Shown in pieces: positions 7,903 through 16,950 of a DNA stretch of 64,000 bases (positions are counted from its first letter, which is position 1; each line of letters starts with the position of its first letter). This stretch comes from Algoriphagus yeomjeoni. GTDB taxonomy: Bacteria; Bacteroidota; Bacteroidia; Cytophagales; Cyclobacteriaceae. Location of the stretch: NCBI RefSeq assembly GCF_003259505.1, contig NZ_QLLK01000009.1, positions 1-64,000 on the forward strand. The letters run 5' to 3'. The position numbers and the translations under genes are program-made. Below the pieces are notes generated by a model that worked only from the letters and a program-made list of their open reading frames with translations, had not been told where the DNA came from and ran no database searches.

Positions 7903-9696
7903 TTGGTGAAACCACTTTGGCGACTCAATAAGTATTTGTACAAATACAAGGGCTTAATCCTTTTGGGGATAGTTTTTACGGTGATTTCAAACATTTTCGT
8001 AATTATCCCCGCACAATTAGTAAGACTTGCAATAGATTATGTTGTTGAAAGTTTTTCAATTTATCAGCCTTTAGAGCAGGGTGGTATGGGTAATCAGGCT
8101 CAAGATATTTTTCTAAAATTCGTGTTTGTGTTTGGAATATTGATCTTAGTAATGGCTTTACTGAGAGGGATCTTCTTATTTTTTATTCGTCAGACGCTCA
8201 TCATCATGTCCCGGAAGGTAGAGTATGACATGAAAAATGAAATCTACGATCACTACCAAAAACTACCTCTTAGCTTCTATAGAAAAAATAGCACCGGAGA
8301 TTTGATGGCAAGAATCACGGAGGATGTGAGCCGCGTGCGAATGTATCTTGGACCAGCAATCATGTATGGATTGAACTTGCTGATTCTTTTCCCTTTGGTG
8401 ATATCGTATATGATCACGGTCAATCCAATGTTGACACTTTACGCACTATTGCCGCTACCAGTACTTTCGCTAAGTATATATTATGTGAATAACATGATCA
8501 ATGAGCGTTCTGAGAAGATTCAGCGAAGTTTGAGTGGGTTAAGCACGTTTGTTCAAGAAGCATTCTCCGGGATTAGGGTGCTAAAGGCTTTCGTCAGAGA
8601 GAGTGATAGTGTAAATGATTTTGCAACAGCAAGTGAAGATTATAAGGTGAAGTCTATTAGGCTGACACGAGTCAATGCGCTATTCTTCCCGATCATTATG
8701 GCTCTTGTTGGTGTTTCTACAATTATCACTGTTTATGTAGGTGGTTTGCAGGTAATCAGCGGAGAGATAGGTTACGGGGTTATTGCAGAATTTATTTTGT
8801 ATGTAAACATGCTGACATGGCCAGTTACCTCTTTAGGCTGGGTGACGAGTATTGTTCAGCGTGCAGCTGCATCCCAAACCCGTATCAATGAGTTTCTTGA
8901 TGAAAAGAATGATATTCTTAATACTAACGACATTAAGGCAACAATTACAGGGACAGTAGAAATGGATAATGTTTCTTTCATCTATCCGGATTCTGGGATC
9001 CAAGCACTAAAAAATGTAAGCTTTAAAATCAAAGAAGGACAAACGCTTGGGATTATTGGCACAACAGGCTCAGGGAAATCTACTATAGCCAACTTGTTAA
9101 TGCGAATGTATGATCCTAACTCAGGTGTGATCAAAGTGGATGGAAAGCCAATTGATTCGCTTTCTGTTTCAGATTTAAGGAGGCAAATTGGTTATGTGCC
9201 TCAGGATGTATTTTTGTTCTCAGACAGCATAGGAAATAACATTGCTTTTGGAATCGAGGAGTCAGACCCAAGGATTATAGAGCAAGCAGCGAAGGATGCG
9301 GATGTCTATCAGAATATCATTGAATTTCCGAAAGGCTTTGAGACTATGCTAGGCGAACGAGGAATTACCCTTTCAGGTGGGCAGAAACAGCGAGTTTCTA
9401 TTGCTAGAGCTATTGCCAAGGAGCCAAAGATCCTCATTCTGGATGATTGCCTGTCTGCAGTGGATACTAAGACTGAGAATGTGATATTGACAGCTCTAAA
9501 AAATATCATGCAAAATCGCACATCGATTATTATTTCCCATCGCGTGTCATCAGCTAAGCTGGCAGATCAGATTATCGTTTTGGATGATGGCAGAGTAATC
9601 GAACAAGGGAATCACAAGACGTTGATGGCCCAAAAGGGAGTTTATGCTGAGCTTTACGAAAAACAGACTCAGGCAGGAGAATCCGTTGATAATTAA
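7903..9696 (+). CDS. ABC exporter, fused membrane and ATPase domains
   Basis: The 597-residue protein has a six-helix type IV exporter domain (about 1-320) and an ATPase domain with Walker A GTTGSGKST (386-394), ABC signature LSGGQ (490-494), Walker B LILDD (511-515) and switch histidine H546. The residue after Walker B, normally the catalytic glutamate, is aspartate (D515), as in the degenerate half of heterodimeric exporters such as BmrC/TM287. No second half-transporter is adjacent. The start is TTG at 7903 or GTG at 7906; no ATG fits before the first helix. The substrate is unknown; lipid or drug export is typical of the family. Confidence 0.88.
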   Translation: MVKPLWRLNKYLYKYKGLILLGIVFTVISNIFVIIPAQLVRLAIDYVVESFSIYQPLEQGGMGNQAQDIFLKFVFVFGILILVMALLRGIFLFFIRQTLIIMSRKVEYDMKNEIYDHYQKLPLSFYRKNSTGDLMARITEDVSRVRMYLGPAIMYGLNLLILFPLVISYMITVNPMLTLYALLPLPVLSLSIYYVNNMINERSEKIQRSLSGLSTFVQEAFSGIRVLKAFVRESDSVNDFATASEDYKVKSIRLTRVNALFFPIIMALVGVSTIITVYVGGLQVISGEIGYGVIAEFILYVNMLTWPVTSLGWVTSIVQRAAASQTRINEFLDEKNDILNTNDIKATITGTVEMDNVSFIYPDSGIQALKNVSFKIKEGQTLGIIGTTGSGKSTIANLLMRMYDPNSGVIKVDGKPIDSLSVSDLRRQIGYVPQDVFLFSDSIGNNIAFGIEESDPRIIEQAAKDADVYQNIIEFPKGFETMLGERGITLSGGQKQRVSIARAIAKEPKILILDDCLSAVDTKTENVILTALKNIMQNRTSIIISHRVSSAKLADQIIVLDDGRVIEQGNHKTLMAQKGVYAELYEKQTQAGESVDN

Positions 9697-9787
9697 TGAT
9701 TTCTATCTATATTATAACTCAGAAAAGTGGCATTTTGAAAAAAGTAATTAACTTGAAGAGTATCAGTTCATCTTAAAATTTTTAGTT

Positions 9788-10111
9788 ATGACGGAGAAGA
9801 AATCAACCACCCAAGACCTAGAAAAAGTCCTCAAGGAGATTGGCGATAAAATTGAAGAATTAGTAAAAAAAGGAGCTGATGCTGGTTCAGATGCAAAGGA
9901 AGAAATAGACAAGAAAATTAAGGATTTGAAAGAGAATAAAACGTCTCTTGAAGCTGAATTTAAAAAAGGGAAAGAGATTTTAGAACGAGAATTTAAAGAG
10001 CGTTCTGACGATTTCAAGCCTAAATTGGAAGAATCTAAAGGATTTTTGAAGGAAGGCCTTAAGCAAATAGGATTAGCTTTCAAAGCTCTTTTTGGTAAGA
10101 AGAAAAGTTAA
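9788..10111 (+). CDS. Small charged coiled-coil protein of unknown function
   Basis: I do not recognise this 107-residue product. It is almost all helix-forming and highly charged (lysine and glutamate dominate, no cysteine), with a C-terminal lysine tail GKKKS and a slightly hydrophobic LKQIGLAFKALF before it that could touch a membrane. It stands alone between the exporter gene (91 nt away) and a bidirectional terminator shared with the convergent surA-like gene. The ATG at 9788 is preferred because it opens the charged helix. Codon use looks like that of its neighbours, and the reading frame is preserved throughout. Confidence 0.7.
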   Translation: MTEKKSTTQDLEKVLKEIGDKIEELVKKGADAGSDAKEEIDKKIKDLKENKTSLEAEFKKGKEILEREFKERSDDFKPKLEESKGFLKEGLKQIGLAFKALFGKKKS

Positions 10112-10130
10112 GATCTCAAGATATCAAAAA

Positions 10131-10160
10131 AGGCCCGAGAGCAAATTCTCGGGCCTTTTT
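10131..10160. terminator. Bidirectional terminator
   Basis: The arms AGGCCCGAGA (10131-10140) and TCTCGGGCCT (10147-10156) have a 6-nt loop, with A6 before and T5 after. It can end both the 107-aa gene (plus) and the chaperone operon (minus). Confidence 0.88.
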
Positions 10161-10162
10161 CG

Positions 10163-11530
10163 TCATTTTGCTGCTAGTGCATTGCATCGATCGTAAGCTG
10201 GGTCAAGATCTATGAAAATATCTTCCTTGGCTGTAACAAACCATTTGCTGAGCAAATCATCTTCTTTTTTGCGTAGCGCTGCTGCTTTTAGTTTTTCGTA
10301 GTCATCGTTCATATTAGCTCTATGAGCAGGATACTTTGCTTTGTAATAGATAATACGAACTTTTTTACCTTCTCTTGGGTCGTCAAACTGCATCGGTGGA
10401 GTAATATCACCTACCTCCATGGAATCTATCATAAAATATAGACTTGGGTCTTCAAGCGTTCTTAAAGAAAGACGATTGGAACTATTGGATGGATCGGTGA
10501 AGAAACCGCCATTATCTGATGTGCTTCTGTCATCAGAAAAGTCTTTAGCTGCTTTTGCAAATTCCATTCTTCCTGCTTCAATCTCTGTTTTAAGACTATC
10601 AAGAAATCTCTCTGACTTTTCTATATCTGCTATAGTAGCTTTTGGCGACATTAGAATGTGTCTCGTGTTATAGGTGTTGTCTTTCTTCTCCAATAGCTGG
10701 ATGATATGAAAACCATACGCAGTTTCTACCGGATCAGAAATTTCACCTTGTCTTAGGGATAATGCAGCTCCTTCGTATTCCGGAACCATTTGTCCTCTAG
10801 AAGAAAACCCCAAATTTCCTCCATTGGAAGCTGAACCAGGATCTTCAGAATATCTTCTCGCTAAATCGCCAAAGTCAGCTTTGCCTTCACCAATATCTTT
10901 CTTGAATTGGACCATTTGATCATAAAGGGCCTGTTTGGTTTGGGGGTTTACTTCGGGTTTGACGACTATTTGCCCGACAGTAGCCTCAGATGTGAATAGT
11001 GGAAGAGAATCGGTAGGAATGCTATTAAAAAACTCTCTAACGTCATTTGGAGAAACAGTTAATCCTTCGGTGATCTGACTTCTCATCCGTTGCACAATTA
11101 ATTGCTCTCTGATCACATCTTCAATCTCAGCTTTGAGTTGGTCTGAAGTCTTACCGTAGGCTTCTACAAGTGTATTTTCATCTCCTCCAAACTGCTGGAG
11201 TACCATGTTGAATCGCTGTTCAGTTTGAAGCATAACCTCTGCGTCGGTGACGATTACAGAATCCACTTCTGCTTTGGCTACCATCAGTTTATTGATCATC
11301 AGAGATTCAAATATCTGACATCTGCTTGGCGCTTCTTGACCCTGTCGATTTTGGGAAATAGCTTCCAAATATGCTTTCTGTACGTCTGATTCCAATAATA
11401 TATAATTATCCACTTTAGCCACAATTTTGTCAAGTACCTGGCCTGTAGTAGGCGTTGTTTCTTGAGCAAATGATGCGGTAACCAGCAAGCTGGCTATTAA
11501 AGTAAAGGTTAGTCGGTTTAATAATTTCAT
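10163..11530 (-). CDS. SurA-like periplasmic peptidyl-prolyl isomerase
   Basis: The 455-residue protein has a signal peptide (about 1-22, ending ASFAQE), a SurA N-terminal helical domain (25-175, with VDKIVAKVDNYILLESDV) and two parvulin domains. The first parvulin has FGDLARRYSEDPGSASNGGNLG and AYGFHIIQLLE (about 183-285); the second (about 290-390) has the motif NTRHILMSPK. It should act in the periplasm as a chaperone and prolyl isomerase for outer-membrane proteins. It lies 53 nt after the larger parvulin protein in one operon and ends at the shared terminator. Confidence 0.88.
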   Translation of the reverse strand: MKLLNRLTFTLIASLLVTASFAQETTPTTGQVLDKIVAKVDNYILLESDVQKAYLEAISQNRQGQEAPSRCQIFESLMINKLMVAKAEVDSVIVTDAEVMLQTEQRFNMVLQQFGGDENTLVEAYGKTSDQLKAEIEDVIREQLIVQRMRSQITEGLTVSPNDVREFFNSIPTDSLPLFTSEATVGQIVVKPEVNPQTKQALYDQMVQFKKDIGEGKADFGDLARRYSEDPGSASNGGNLGFSSRGQMVPEYEGAALSLRQGEISDPVETAYGFHIIQLLEKKDNTYNTRHILMSPKATIADIEKSERFLDSLKTEIEAGRMEFAKAAKDFSDDRSTSDNGGFFTDPSNSSNRLSLRTLEDPSLYFMIDSMEVGDITPPMQFDDPREGKKVRIIYYKAKYPAHRANMNDDYEKLKAAALRKKEDDLLSKWFVTAKEDIFIDLDPAYDRCNALAAK

Positions 11531-11582
11531 GGGAGTTTTTCCGTCTTTTGGTTCTAATTTGACGGTTTTCTTATGTAAAATA

Positions 11583-13583
11583 TTATTGATTTAAAGCTAT
11601 GAATGTTTCTTCCTTAGCTTTTGGATTTATCTTGATAGGATACTTCTTTCGTAAAGACTCAACTAGACTTTTATCCAAGTATTCTTGATAATCTCGAATT
11701 ACCAATCCTCGAGTTTCCTCGAATTCCTTAGGTCCTGCACTTGTTTTTTCTCCTAAGATTACAATGTGTAAATGTCCATTGGCTTCTATTTCCTGGTAGT
11801 TTGAATCCATATCTGCTTTGGATAGGACAGGATGTTCAGCGTATTCGATGGTGCCTGCTTCAGTTTGATACGCTAAGGGATTGATGCTTTCATAGCTTGA
11901 CTCAAAAGTTGAGATGAGTTCATCGGAAAGTGATTTTCCTTGCAGCAATTGTCTAGCAGCATCCAGTTGAGTCATGTCAAGAACTTTGACGATGTATGCA
12001 TTTACTCTTTCTTCCCACTGGTAATTCCCAATATTATTTTGAAAATAGGCCTTTTGTGCAATTGAATCCATTAGACCTTTTTGCCATACTTCCTCATTCA
12101 TGAGTGAGAACAACAAAATTCCATCTCTGTATTCTTTAAGGAGCATTTGGTACTCCTTATTATTTGCTTCCAAGTCAGCCTCTTCAGCTTCATTTAAAAC
12201 GGAAGCTGCAAATCTTTCATACCAAGCATCGAAAACCCCGTCATTAGTTTGAATTCTGATTTCTTGCTCGTTCATATAATCGACAAGATCCTGAGCGATG
12301 AAACTTTTGCCCTGTAGGGAAAAGATTTGGTCACTAGCTAAATCTTTATCCGCAACAACTTGCGCCACATCATTCTTAGAAGTTGAGCTTAATTCAGTTC
12401 TTAATTTGGCAACATTCTGTTCGTTTTCATCAAAGTTGTAGCGGGATTTTTGAATCGCCATCACCTGGGACTGAATCATCGTAGAACGAGAATCTCTTAA
12501 TATTCTAGAGCGAATACTCTCCTCCATGGATTCAAAGCTTTCAACTGGTTTTTTGTCTTCCAGCCTCAGAATATGATACCCATATTTGGTGCGGATAGGC
12601 GGGGAAACTTCACCTAATTCTGTCAGCGAAAAAGCAGCCATTTCAAATTGCGGAATCATTGACCCAACACTAAACCAAGGAAGAATACCTCCTTTTTGAC
12701 TACTTGAAGGGTCTTCGGAATAATTTTTCACTATATCTTCCCAGATAGTATTTTCCTTCTGAATTTCAGTGTAGATGTCTGCTACTTTTCTTTTAGCGAG
12801 GTCTTCGCCATTTTCAGCATTTTCATCGATTCTTACGAGTATATGCGATACCCTTACTTGTCCTGGATTCGGTTGGCGGTCCTTCACATTAATAATGTGG
12901 TAGCCAAAATTGGTTAAAACGGGATCAGAAACCTGTCCAGGTTGCAGTGAAAATGCTGCGTCTTCAAATGGTTGAACCATCTGCAGTGCTGTAAAATAAC
13001 CGAGGTCACCTTCGTTTACCTGAGCCGAAGGATCATCAGAATATTTTAATGCCAACTCATTAATACTACCTCCATTTTTTATTTCGTCTTCAATTTTCAA
13101 TGCCATTCGTAGGACAATTAAACTGTCCTCCTTTTTTGCGTTTGGCGGAAATTGAAGCAAAATGTGACTCGCACGGATAATCTCCTGCATTCTTGAATAA
13201 GCTTTCCGTAATTCTCCCTCTTCCAATGAGTTCCTAATCAGGAAAGGAGCCTTTAGATTTTCTCTAAACGAATCAAATTCTCTTGTGAATTCCTCCGTCT
13301 GATCAAGTCCCCGCGCTTCGGCCTCCCTAACTTTTAATTTGTAATTAATAAAAAGGTCAAGGTTTTCTTCGTATTCGTCTCTGGACATCCCTGGAGTACC
13401 AGGTTCAGACTTATTTCCTTTAGATAATAAATAAATCAGCTCATCCTTAGCTACCGGCTTACCACCCAAAGTCAATAAGGGGTCACCCTGATTTGGCGTT
13501 TGCACAAACGCCATCGCAGATGCGGTGGATCCAAATGCTACAAGGAATGTGATAATATATGCCGAAATGGTTCGGTTTGTCAT
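11583..13583 (-). CDS. Large parvulin-type peptidyl-prolyl isomerase (PpiC/SurA class)
   Basis: With the start at the ATG of MTNRTISAYIITFL, the product has 666 residues and a clean signal peptide ending near STASA; an upstream ATG at 13640 would put 19 odd residues before it. Two parvulin domains are plain: IIRASHILLQFPPNAKKEDS followed by SDDPSAQVNEGDLG, and VRVSHILVRIDENA followed by SEDPSSSQKGGILP. The C-terminal 300 residues are a separate helical part that I cannot name. It probably works with the SurA-like protein downstream in outer-membrane protein biogenesis. A TAAATTTG element lies at 13616-13623. Confidence 0.85.
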   Translation of the reverse strand: MTNRTISAYIITFLVAFGSTASAMAFVQTPNQGDPLLTLGGKPVAKDELIYLLSKGNKSEPGTPGMSRDEYEENLDLFINYKLKVREAEARGLDQTEEFTREFDSFRENLKAPFLIRNSLEEGELRKAYSRMQEIIRASHILLQFPPNAKKEDSLIVLRMALKIEDEIKNGGSINELALKYSDDPSAQVNEGDLGYFTALQMVQPFEDAAFSLQPGQVSDPVLTNFGYHIINVKDRQPNPGQVRVSHILVRIDENAENGEDLAKRKVADIYTEIQKENTIWEDIVKNYSEDPSSSQKGGILPWFSVGSMIPQFEMAAFSLTELGEVSPPIRTKYGYHILRLEDKKPVESFESMEESIRSRILRDSRSTMIQSQVMAIQKSRYNFDENEQNVAKLRTELSSTSKNDVAQVVADKDLASDQIFSLQGKSFIAQDLVDYMNEQEIRIQTNDGVFDAWYERFAASVLNEAEEADLEANNKEYQMLLKEYRDGILLFSLMNEEVWQKGLMDSIAQKAYFQNNIGNYQWEERVNAYIVKVLDMTQLDAARQLLQGKSLSDELISTFESSYESINPLAYQTEAGTIEYAEHPVLSKADMDSNYQEIEANGHLHIVILGEKTSAGPKEFEETRGLVIRDYQEYLDKSLVESLRKKYPIKINPKAKEETFIALNQ

Positions 13584-13615
13584 GTGGTGAATGCCAGAAT
13601 TGGATTGCAATTTTA

Positions 13616-13623
13616 CAAATTTA
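13616..13623 (-). promoter_or_regulatory. Possible -7 element before the parvulin genes
   Basis: On the minus strand this is TAAATTTG, an exact TAnnTTTG match 33 nt before the chosen ATG. A TTTG at 13641-13638 lies only 14 nt upstream, shorter than usual spacing. If real, the two chaperones have their own promoter besides read-through from the phosphatase module. Confidence 0.3.
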
Positions 13624-13670
13624 TTAGGATTTAAAGTCAAAAGTCCCGAATACTAAGGTTTTAACATGAA

Positions 13671-14084
13671 TTAGGACTGGAACCATTTGATCAGCCGGCA
13701 GGTATTTGTGCCTCGGGTAGAATCAAACTCAATTTCATCCATTATCTTCTTGACCAAAATTATGCCTAAACCTCCTTTTCGCTTATCTCCTTTAACTTTA
13801 TTTAGGTCCGGTACCTCATAATCGAGCATATTGAATGCTTTACCTTCATCGGTAATTTCAAAAATTAACTTCCCGGGATTTTGTTTAATGTCTAACTGAA
13901 TAAAGTCTAGCGCATTACACTTGTGTGAATGAATGATCAGATTAGCACATACCTCTTCCACTGCCAAGATAAGTTGGAGCTGGTCTACGTCAGACAGGTG
14001 CAACTCTCCCAGCGTCTTTTTTAAAAAGACGCGCAGTTCGGAGAGTGCTGCTGTTTGACAAGATATTTTCATCTGATGTTTCAT
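13671..14084 (-). CDS. RsbW-type anti-sigma-like ATP-binding kinase
   Basis: The 137-residue protein is a GHKL ATPase domain of the anti-sigma kinase type. The N-box is ILAVEEVCANLIIHSH (E46/E47 and N51), the G1 box is ITDEGKAF and the G2 box is KGGLGIILVKKIMDEIEF. Proteins of this kind bind a sigma factor or other target and phosphorylate a STAS antagonist. It starts 1 nt after the STAS gene stop and so belongs to the same operon. No sigma factor lies in the window, so the target is not known. Confidence 0.88.
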   Translation of the reverse strand: MKHQMKISCQTAALSELRVFLKKTLGELHLSDVDQLQLILAVEEVCANLIIHSHKCNALDFIQLDIKQNPGKLIFEITDEGKAFNMLDYEVPDLNKVKGDKRKGGLGIILVKKIMDEIEFDSTRGTNTCRLIKWFQS

Positions 14085-14085
14085 A

Positions 14086-14418
14086 TCAGCTTTCTAAAGC
14101 AGTTTTTTTGTTTGGGTAAATACTCATCAACTGATCCAAGCCCAATATTTTAAATACCTCATATACTCGTTCAGAAAGAGAATAGATTTTCAGATCAATC
14201 TCTTTTTCCTGAAAATCTTCTAAATAGGACATAAAAACGCCTAATCCTGCCGAAGAAATATACTCTAGCCCTGCGCCATCGACCAAAATAGAATTACTAC
14301 CATCGACAACCACTTTAGTGATTGCTTCATCAAGTATTACTGAGTTGCTAGCATCTACTTCGCCTTTGAGTAGCAATATAGTATGGCCGTTCTCTTCCTG
14401 TGTTTCTATTGATAGCAT
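14086..14418 (-). CDS. STAS-domain anti-sigma antagonist-like protein
   Basis: The 110-residue protein is a single STAS domain. The motif YISSAGLGVFMSYL (about 53-66) aligns with the MDSSGLGV of SpoIIAA, making S56, or S55 beside it, the likely phosphorylation site. In partner-switching systems such a protein, when dephosphorylated, pulls the RsbW-type kinase off its target. It lies 3 nt after the phosphatase gene and 1 nt before the kinase gene. Confidence 0.9.
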   Translation of the reverse strand: MLSIETQEENGHTILLLKGEVDASNSVILDEAITKVVVDGSNSILVDGAGLEYISSAGLGVFMSYLEDFQEKEIDLKIYSLSERVYEVFKILGLDQLMSIYPNKKTALES

Positions 14419-14421
14419 CTT

Positions 14422-16503
14422 TTAGCTTGCTTTATTATGTTCGGTAAATTTTACTACCATTATCGAATAATCATCGTCAATCAATCTATCTCTTCCTACA
14501 AAATCATGTAGTGAATCAATAATTTTAGTCTGAATTTCTTGTGGATTTAGTTCGTTGTAAACTTCCAATAAGGTCCTAACACGCTCATAACCGAATTGAT
14601 TGGATTTGTTGTTTTTTGCTTCCACTATCCCGTCTGTGAATAAGACTAATACGTCTCCAGGTCGATAAGTGAATGTTCTTTCCACAACGTGATTTTCATA
14701 TTGCATGTTTCTTAAAATTCCCAAACCTAACCCATCAATCTCCAAATACTCAGATTTGTTTAATTTTTTCTTATGTATTAAAGTAGGAACATGACCTGCC
14801 CGAGAATGACATATGGTTTGTTTTGCAGTATTAATGATAAATATGGATGCAGTGATAAAGTGGTTGCGCTCCAGACATTTGCTTAGAGCTGAATTCGCCT
14901 TGATCATAAATTCCGAGGGACTAAGATTCAGCTGAATCAGACTTTGGAAAATACCCTTCATCTGAGACATATGAAAAGCAGCTGAAGTTCCCTTTCCTGA
15001 TACGTCGCCAATAATCAATACATACCGATTTTCATCAAGCTTGTAAGTGTCGTAATAATCACCACCTACCTCATCCGCTGCATTGGAAAAAGCGCAAATG
15101 TCAAAGTACTCGTTATGATCTAATTGGGTAGGAAGTAGGGATTTTTGAACACGCTGAGCAATTTTCAATTCTTCTTGGTACCGTTCATTTAGGATGGCTT
15201 GATTGAGCAAACGATGATTTTCCACTGCAATACAAGCCTGCCTTCCAAAAGTGCTAATGATGTTCAGCATTTCCTTGTTGAAGCCATCCCGTACTTCCTT
15301 ACAAAGCACGATTTTACCAATGACCGATTTATTGATGACCAGAGGAACTAAGAGGATAGATTCGTATTTTGAGTGAGCAATCCTAAGATTAATAGGGCTT
15401 AAATTATCTGGTCGCTTTTCAGACTCCCAATCTTGAATAGCCTTCTGAGATTCGATCAATACAGATATTTCTTCTCTTGTCTTTCGATCTATAAATCTCT
15501 CCTGGAAATAACCTTCTGGGAATTCATCACTTTTCATTGCCAACCATGCCGCATCGGCATAGGCAGCACTCATACAGGAGTCCATAAGAATATCCAGTAC
15601 TTGCTCCTCATTTTCTTCTGGCTGTATAGACTGGCTCAGTCGTTGGAAATTGATCGCTTCAGTCAGCTTTTGCTCAAATACTGAGGAGGTTGGAAGGTTA
15701 AATAATGTTACTAAAAAGCTGAGAACGGCATAAACCAGGATAAACCAAAAAAGCGATATCAGGAATAAGTTACCCATGAGGTTTGCTGGGTAATACTCGT
15801 ACTCCATATCCACTGAAATAGTGTACCAAAGTATGTAGCTAATGGATAAAATTATAATGGCAAGGAACAGAAGTGATTTCCATTTCTCCTTGAAAGTCAG
15901 ATATGGAATCCATTTCAAATTAGTAGAGAGTATCACTGCTAAGATCCCTAGTAGGACCATGCCAAAATAGAAGCTGTATTCATAAGCCTCTCTATCAAAA
16001 AACACTAAGAACATTGCTATAAGCAGGGCAATTTCATAAGCCTGCCATTGTTTTACAACTCGCTTAGTTTTTTGGTAAAGAATAAGATGCTGCCATAATA
16101 ATGAGGAAGAGATCAGAAAAATAGTCATCAGTCCAAAGCGGACATGATAAAAGAAAGTTTTGAGAAATGGATCTCCGGCGAGTTTACTTTCGCCCAGAGA
16201 CGTGTAAAAAAAACCTATGATTAAATAGACAGAAACAGCGAATATTCCAGTCGACGCACCTCGCCAGATGAGATTCAGAAAGTCGCTTTGGGTACTTTTA
16301 TTGATCGAATATTTATAAAAACTGTAAACAGTAATAAAATATAGGATTTGCAAGATCCACGTGAATTCGATGGCAATTCCGGAATCCATCTCATTGAGTA
16401 TCCCTACCAGCCTGACCAAATTCACAAATAGCAAACCCAGCCATACGAGGATGGCGAGCAGCAGGCTTAGCTTTCCGATATGGATTTGCGGTAGTTTGAT
16501 CAT
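14422..16503 (-). CDS. Membrane-bound SpoIIE-type phosphatase with GAF domain
   Basis: The product has about seven membrane helices (first 280 residues from the chosen start), a GAF-like domain (about 315-450), a short coiled linker (ERYQEELKIAQRVQKSLLP) and a C-terminal PP2C/SpoIIE serine phosphatase domain with DEVGGDYYD, IGDVSGKGTSAAFHMS and LVLFTDGIVEA. It should dephosphorylate the STAS protein next door in response to a signal sensed by the membrane or GAF part. The ATG at 16503 puts the first helix right after the start. An alternative GTG at 16629 overlaps the DUF721 stop by 4 bp and adds 42 residues without recognisable character. Confidence 0.87.
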   Translation of the reverse strand: MIKLPQIHIGKLSLLLAILVWLGLLFVNLVRLVGILNEMDSGIAIEFTWILQILYFITVYSFYKYSINKSTQSDFLNLIWRGASTGIFAVSVYLIIGFFYTSLGESKLAGDPFLKTFFYHVRFGLMTIFLISSSLLWQHLILYQKTKRVVKQWQAYEIALLIAMFLVFFDREAYEYSFYFGMVLLGILAVILSTNLKWIPYLTFKEKWKSLLFLAIIILSISYILWYTISVDMEYEYYPANLMGNLFLISLFWFILVYAVLSFLVTLFNLPTSSVFEQKLTEAINFQRLSQSIQPEENEEQVLDILMDSCMSAAYADAAWLAMKSDEFPEGYFQERFIDRKTREEISVLIESQKAIQDWESEKRPDNLSPINLRIAHSKYESILLVPLVINKSVIGKIVLCKEVRDGFNKEMLNIISTFGRQACIAVENHRLLNQAILNERYQEELKIAQRVQKSLLPTQLDHNEYFDICAFSNAADEVGGDYYDTYKLDENRYVLIIGDVSGKGTSAAFHMSQMKGIFQSLIQLNLSPSEFMIKANSALSKCLERNHFITASIFIINTAKQTICHSRAGHVPTLIHKKKLNKSEYLEIDGLGLGILRNMQYENHVVERTFTYRPGDVLVLFTDGIVEAKNNKSNQFGYERVRTLLEVYNELNPQEIQTKIIDSLHDFVGRDRLIDDDYSIMVVKFTEHNKAS

Positions 16504-16625
16504 GAATGCGCTGCCACAATAATACTCATTCGGATTGGAAATAAATGAAGGTAGAGAGCTTAGTGAATGCTGGTAGTTGTTAAAAAGTGTAAATTGAAGT
16601 GACTCAGATTCTGAATCAAAGAAAT

Positions 16626-16937
16626 TCACATACAGACTAAGTCTTCGATCACTCCAGCTCCGTACTTCTCTTCTATTAGCGTAATTACTTTGCTTTTATT
16701 CATTAGCAATTCCTTCTTGATCGGACCCGAGTTTATTTTCACGAAGAGTTTTTTGTCTCGGATAAAAACCGATGAAGTTCGATCTGCAATAGTCTTTCCT
16801 ACTATTTCAGGCCAATCATGAACCAGAGACTTTTCTTTGAATTTACCTTCTAGGCGGTATGCTTTCAGCAAATCGTTGAAAGCTGACTCAAGTGGAGCGA
16901 CCTCTTTTTTTCTGCTGTAATATCCGTCTCTACTCAT
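16626..16937 (-). CDS. DUF721 (DciA-like) protein
   Basis: Starting at MSRDGYYSRKKE the protein has 103 residues and fits the small DUF721 proteins of Bacteroidota, with LLKAYRLEGKFKE, LVHDWPEIVGKTIADRT and LFVKINSGPIKKELLM. DUF721 includes DciA, the replicative-helicase loader or operator of many bacteria, but short Bacteroidota members are not proven to have that role. It lies 13 nt after hemW and overlaps the alternative GTG start of the phosphatase gene, so it is in the same transcription unit. Confidence 0.82.
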   Translation of the reverse strand: MSRDGYYSRKKEVAPLESAFNDLLKAYRLEGKFKEKSLVHDWPEIVGKTIADRTSSVFIRDKKLFVKINSGPIKKELLMNKSKVITLIEEKYGAGVIEDLVCM

Positions 16938-16950
16938 AATTGCATTAATC

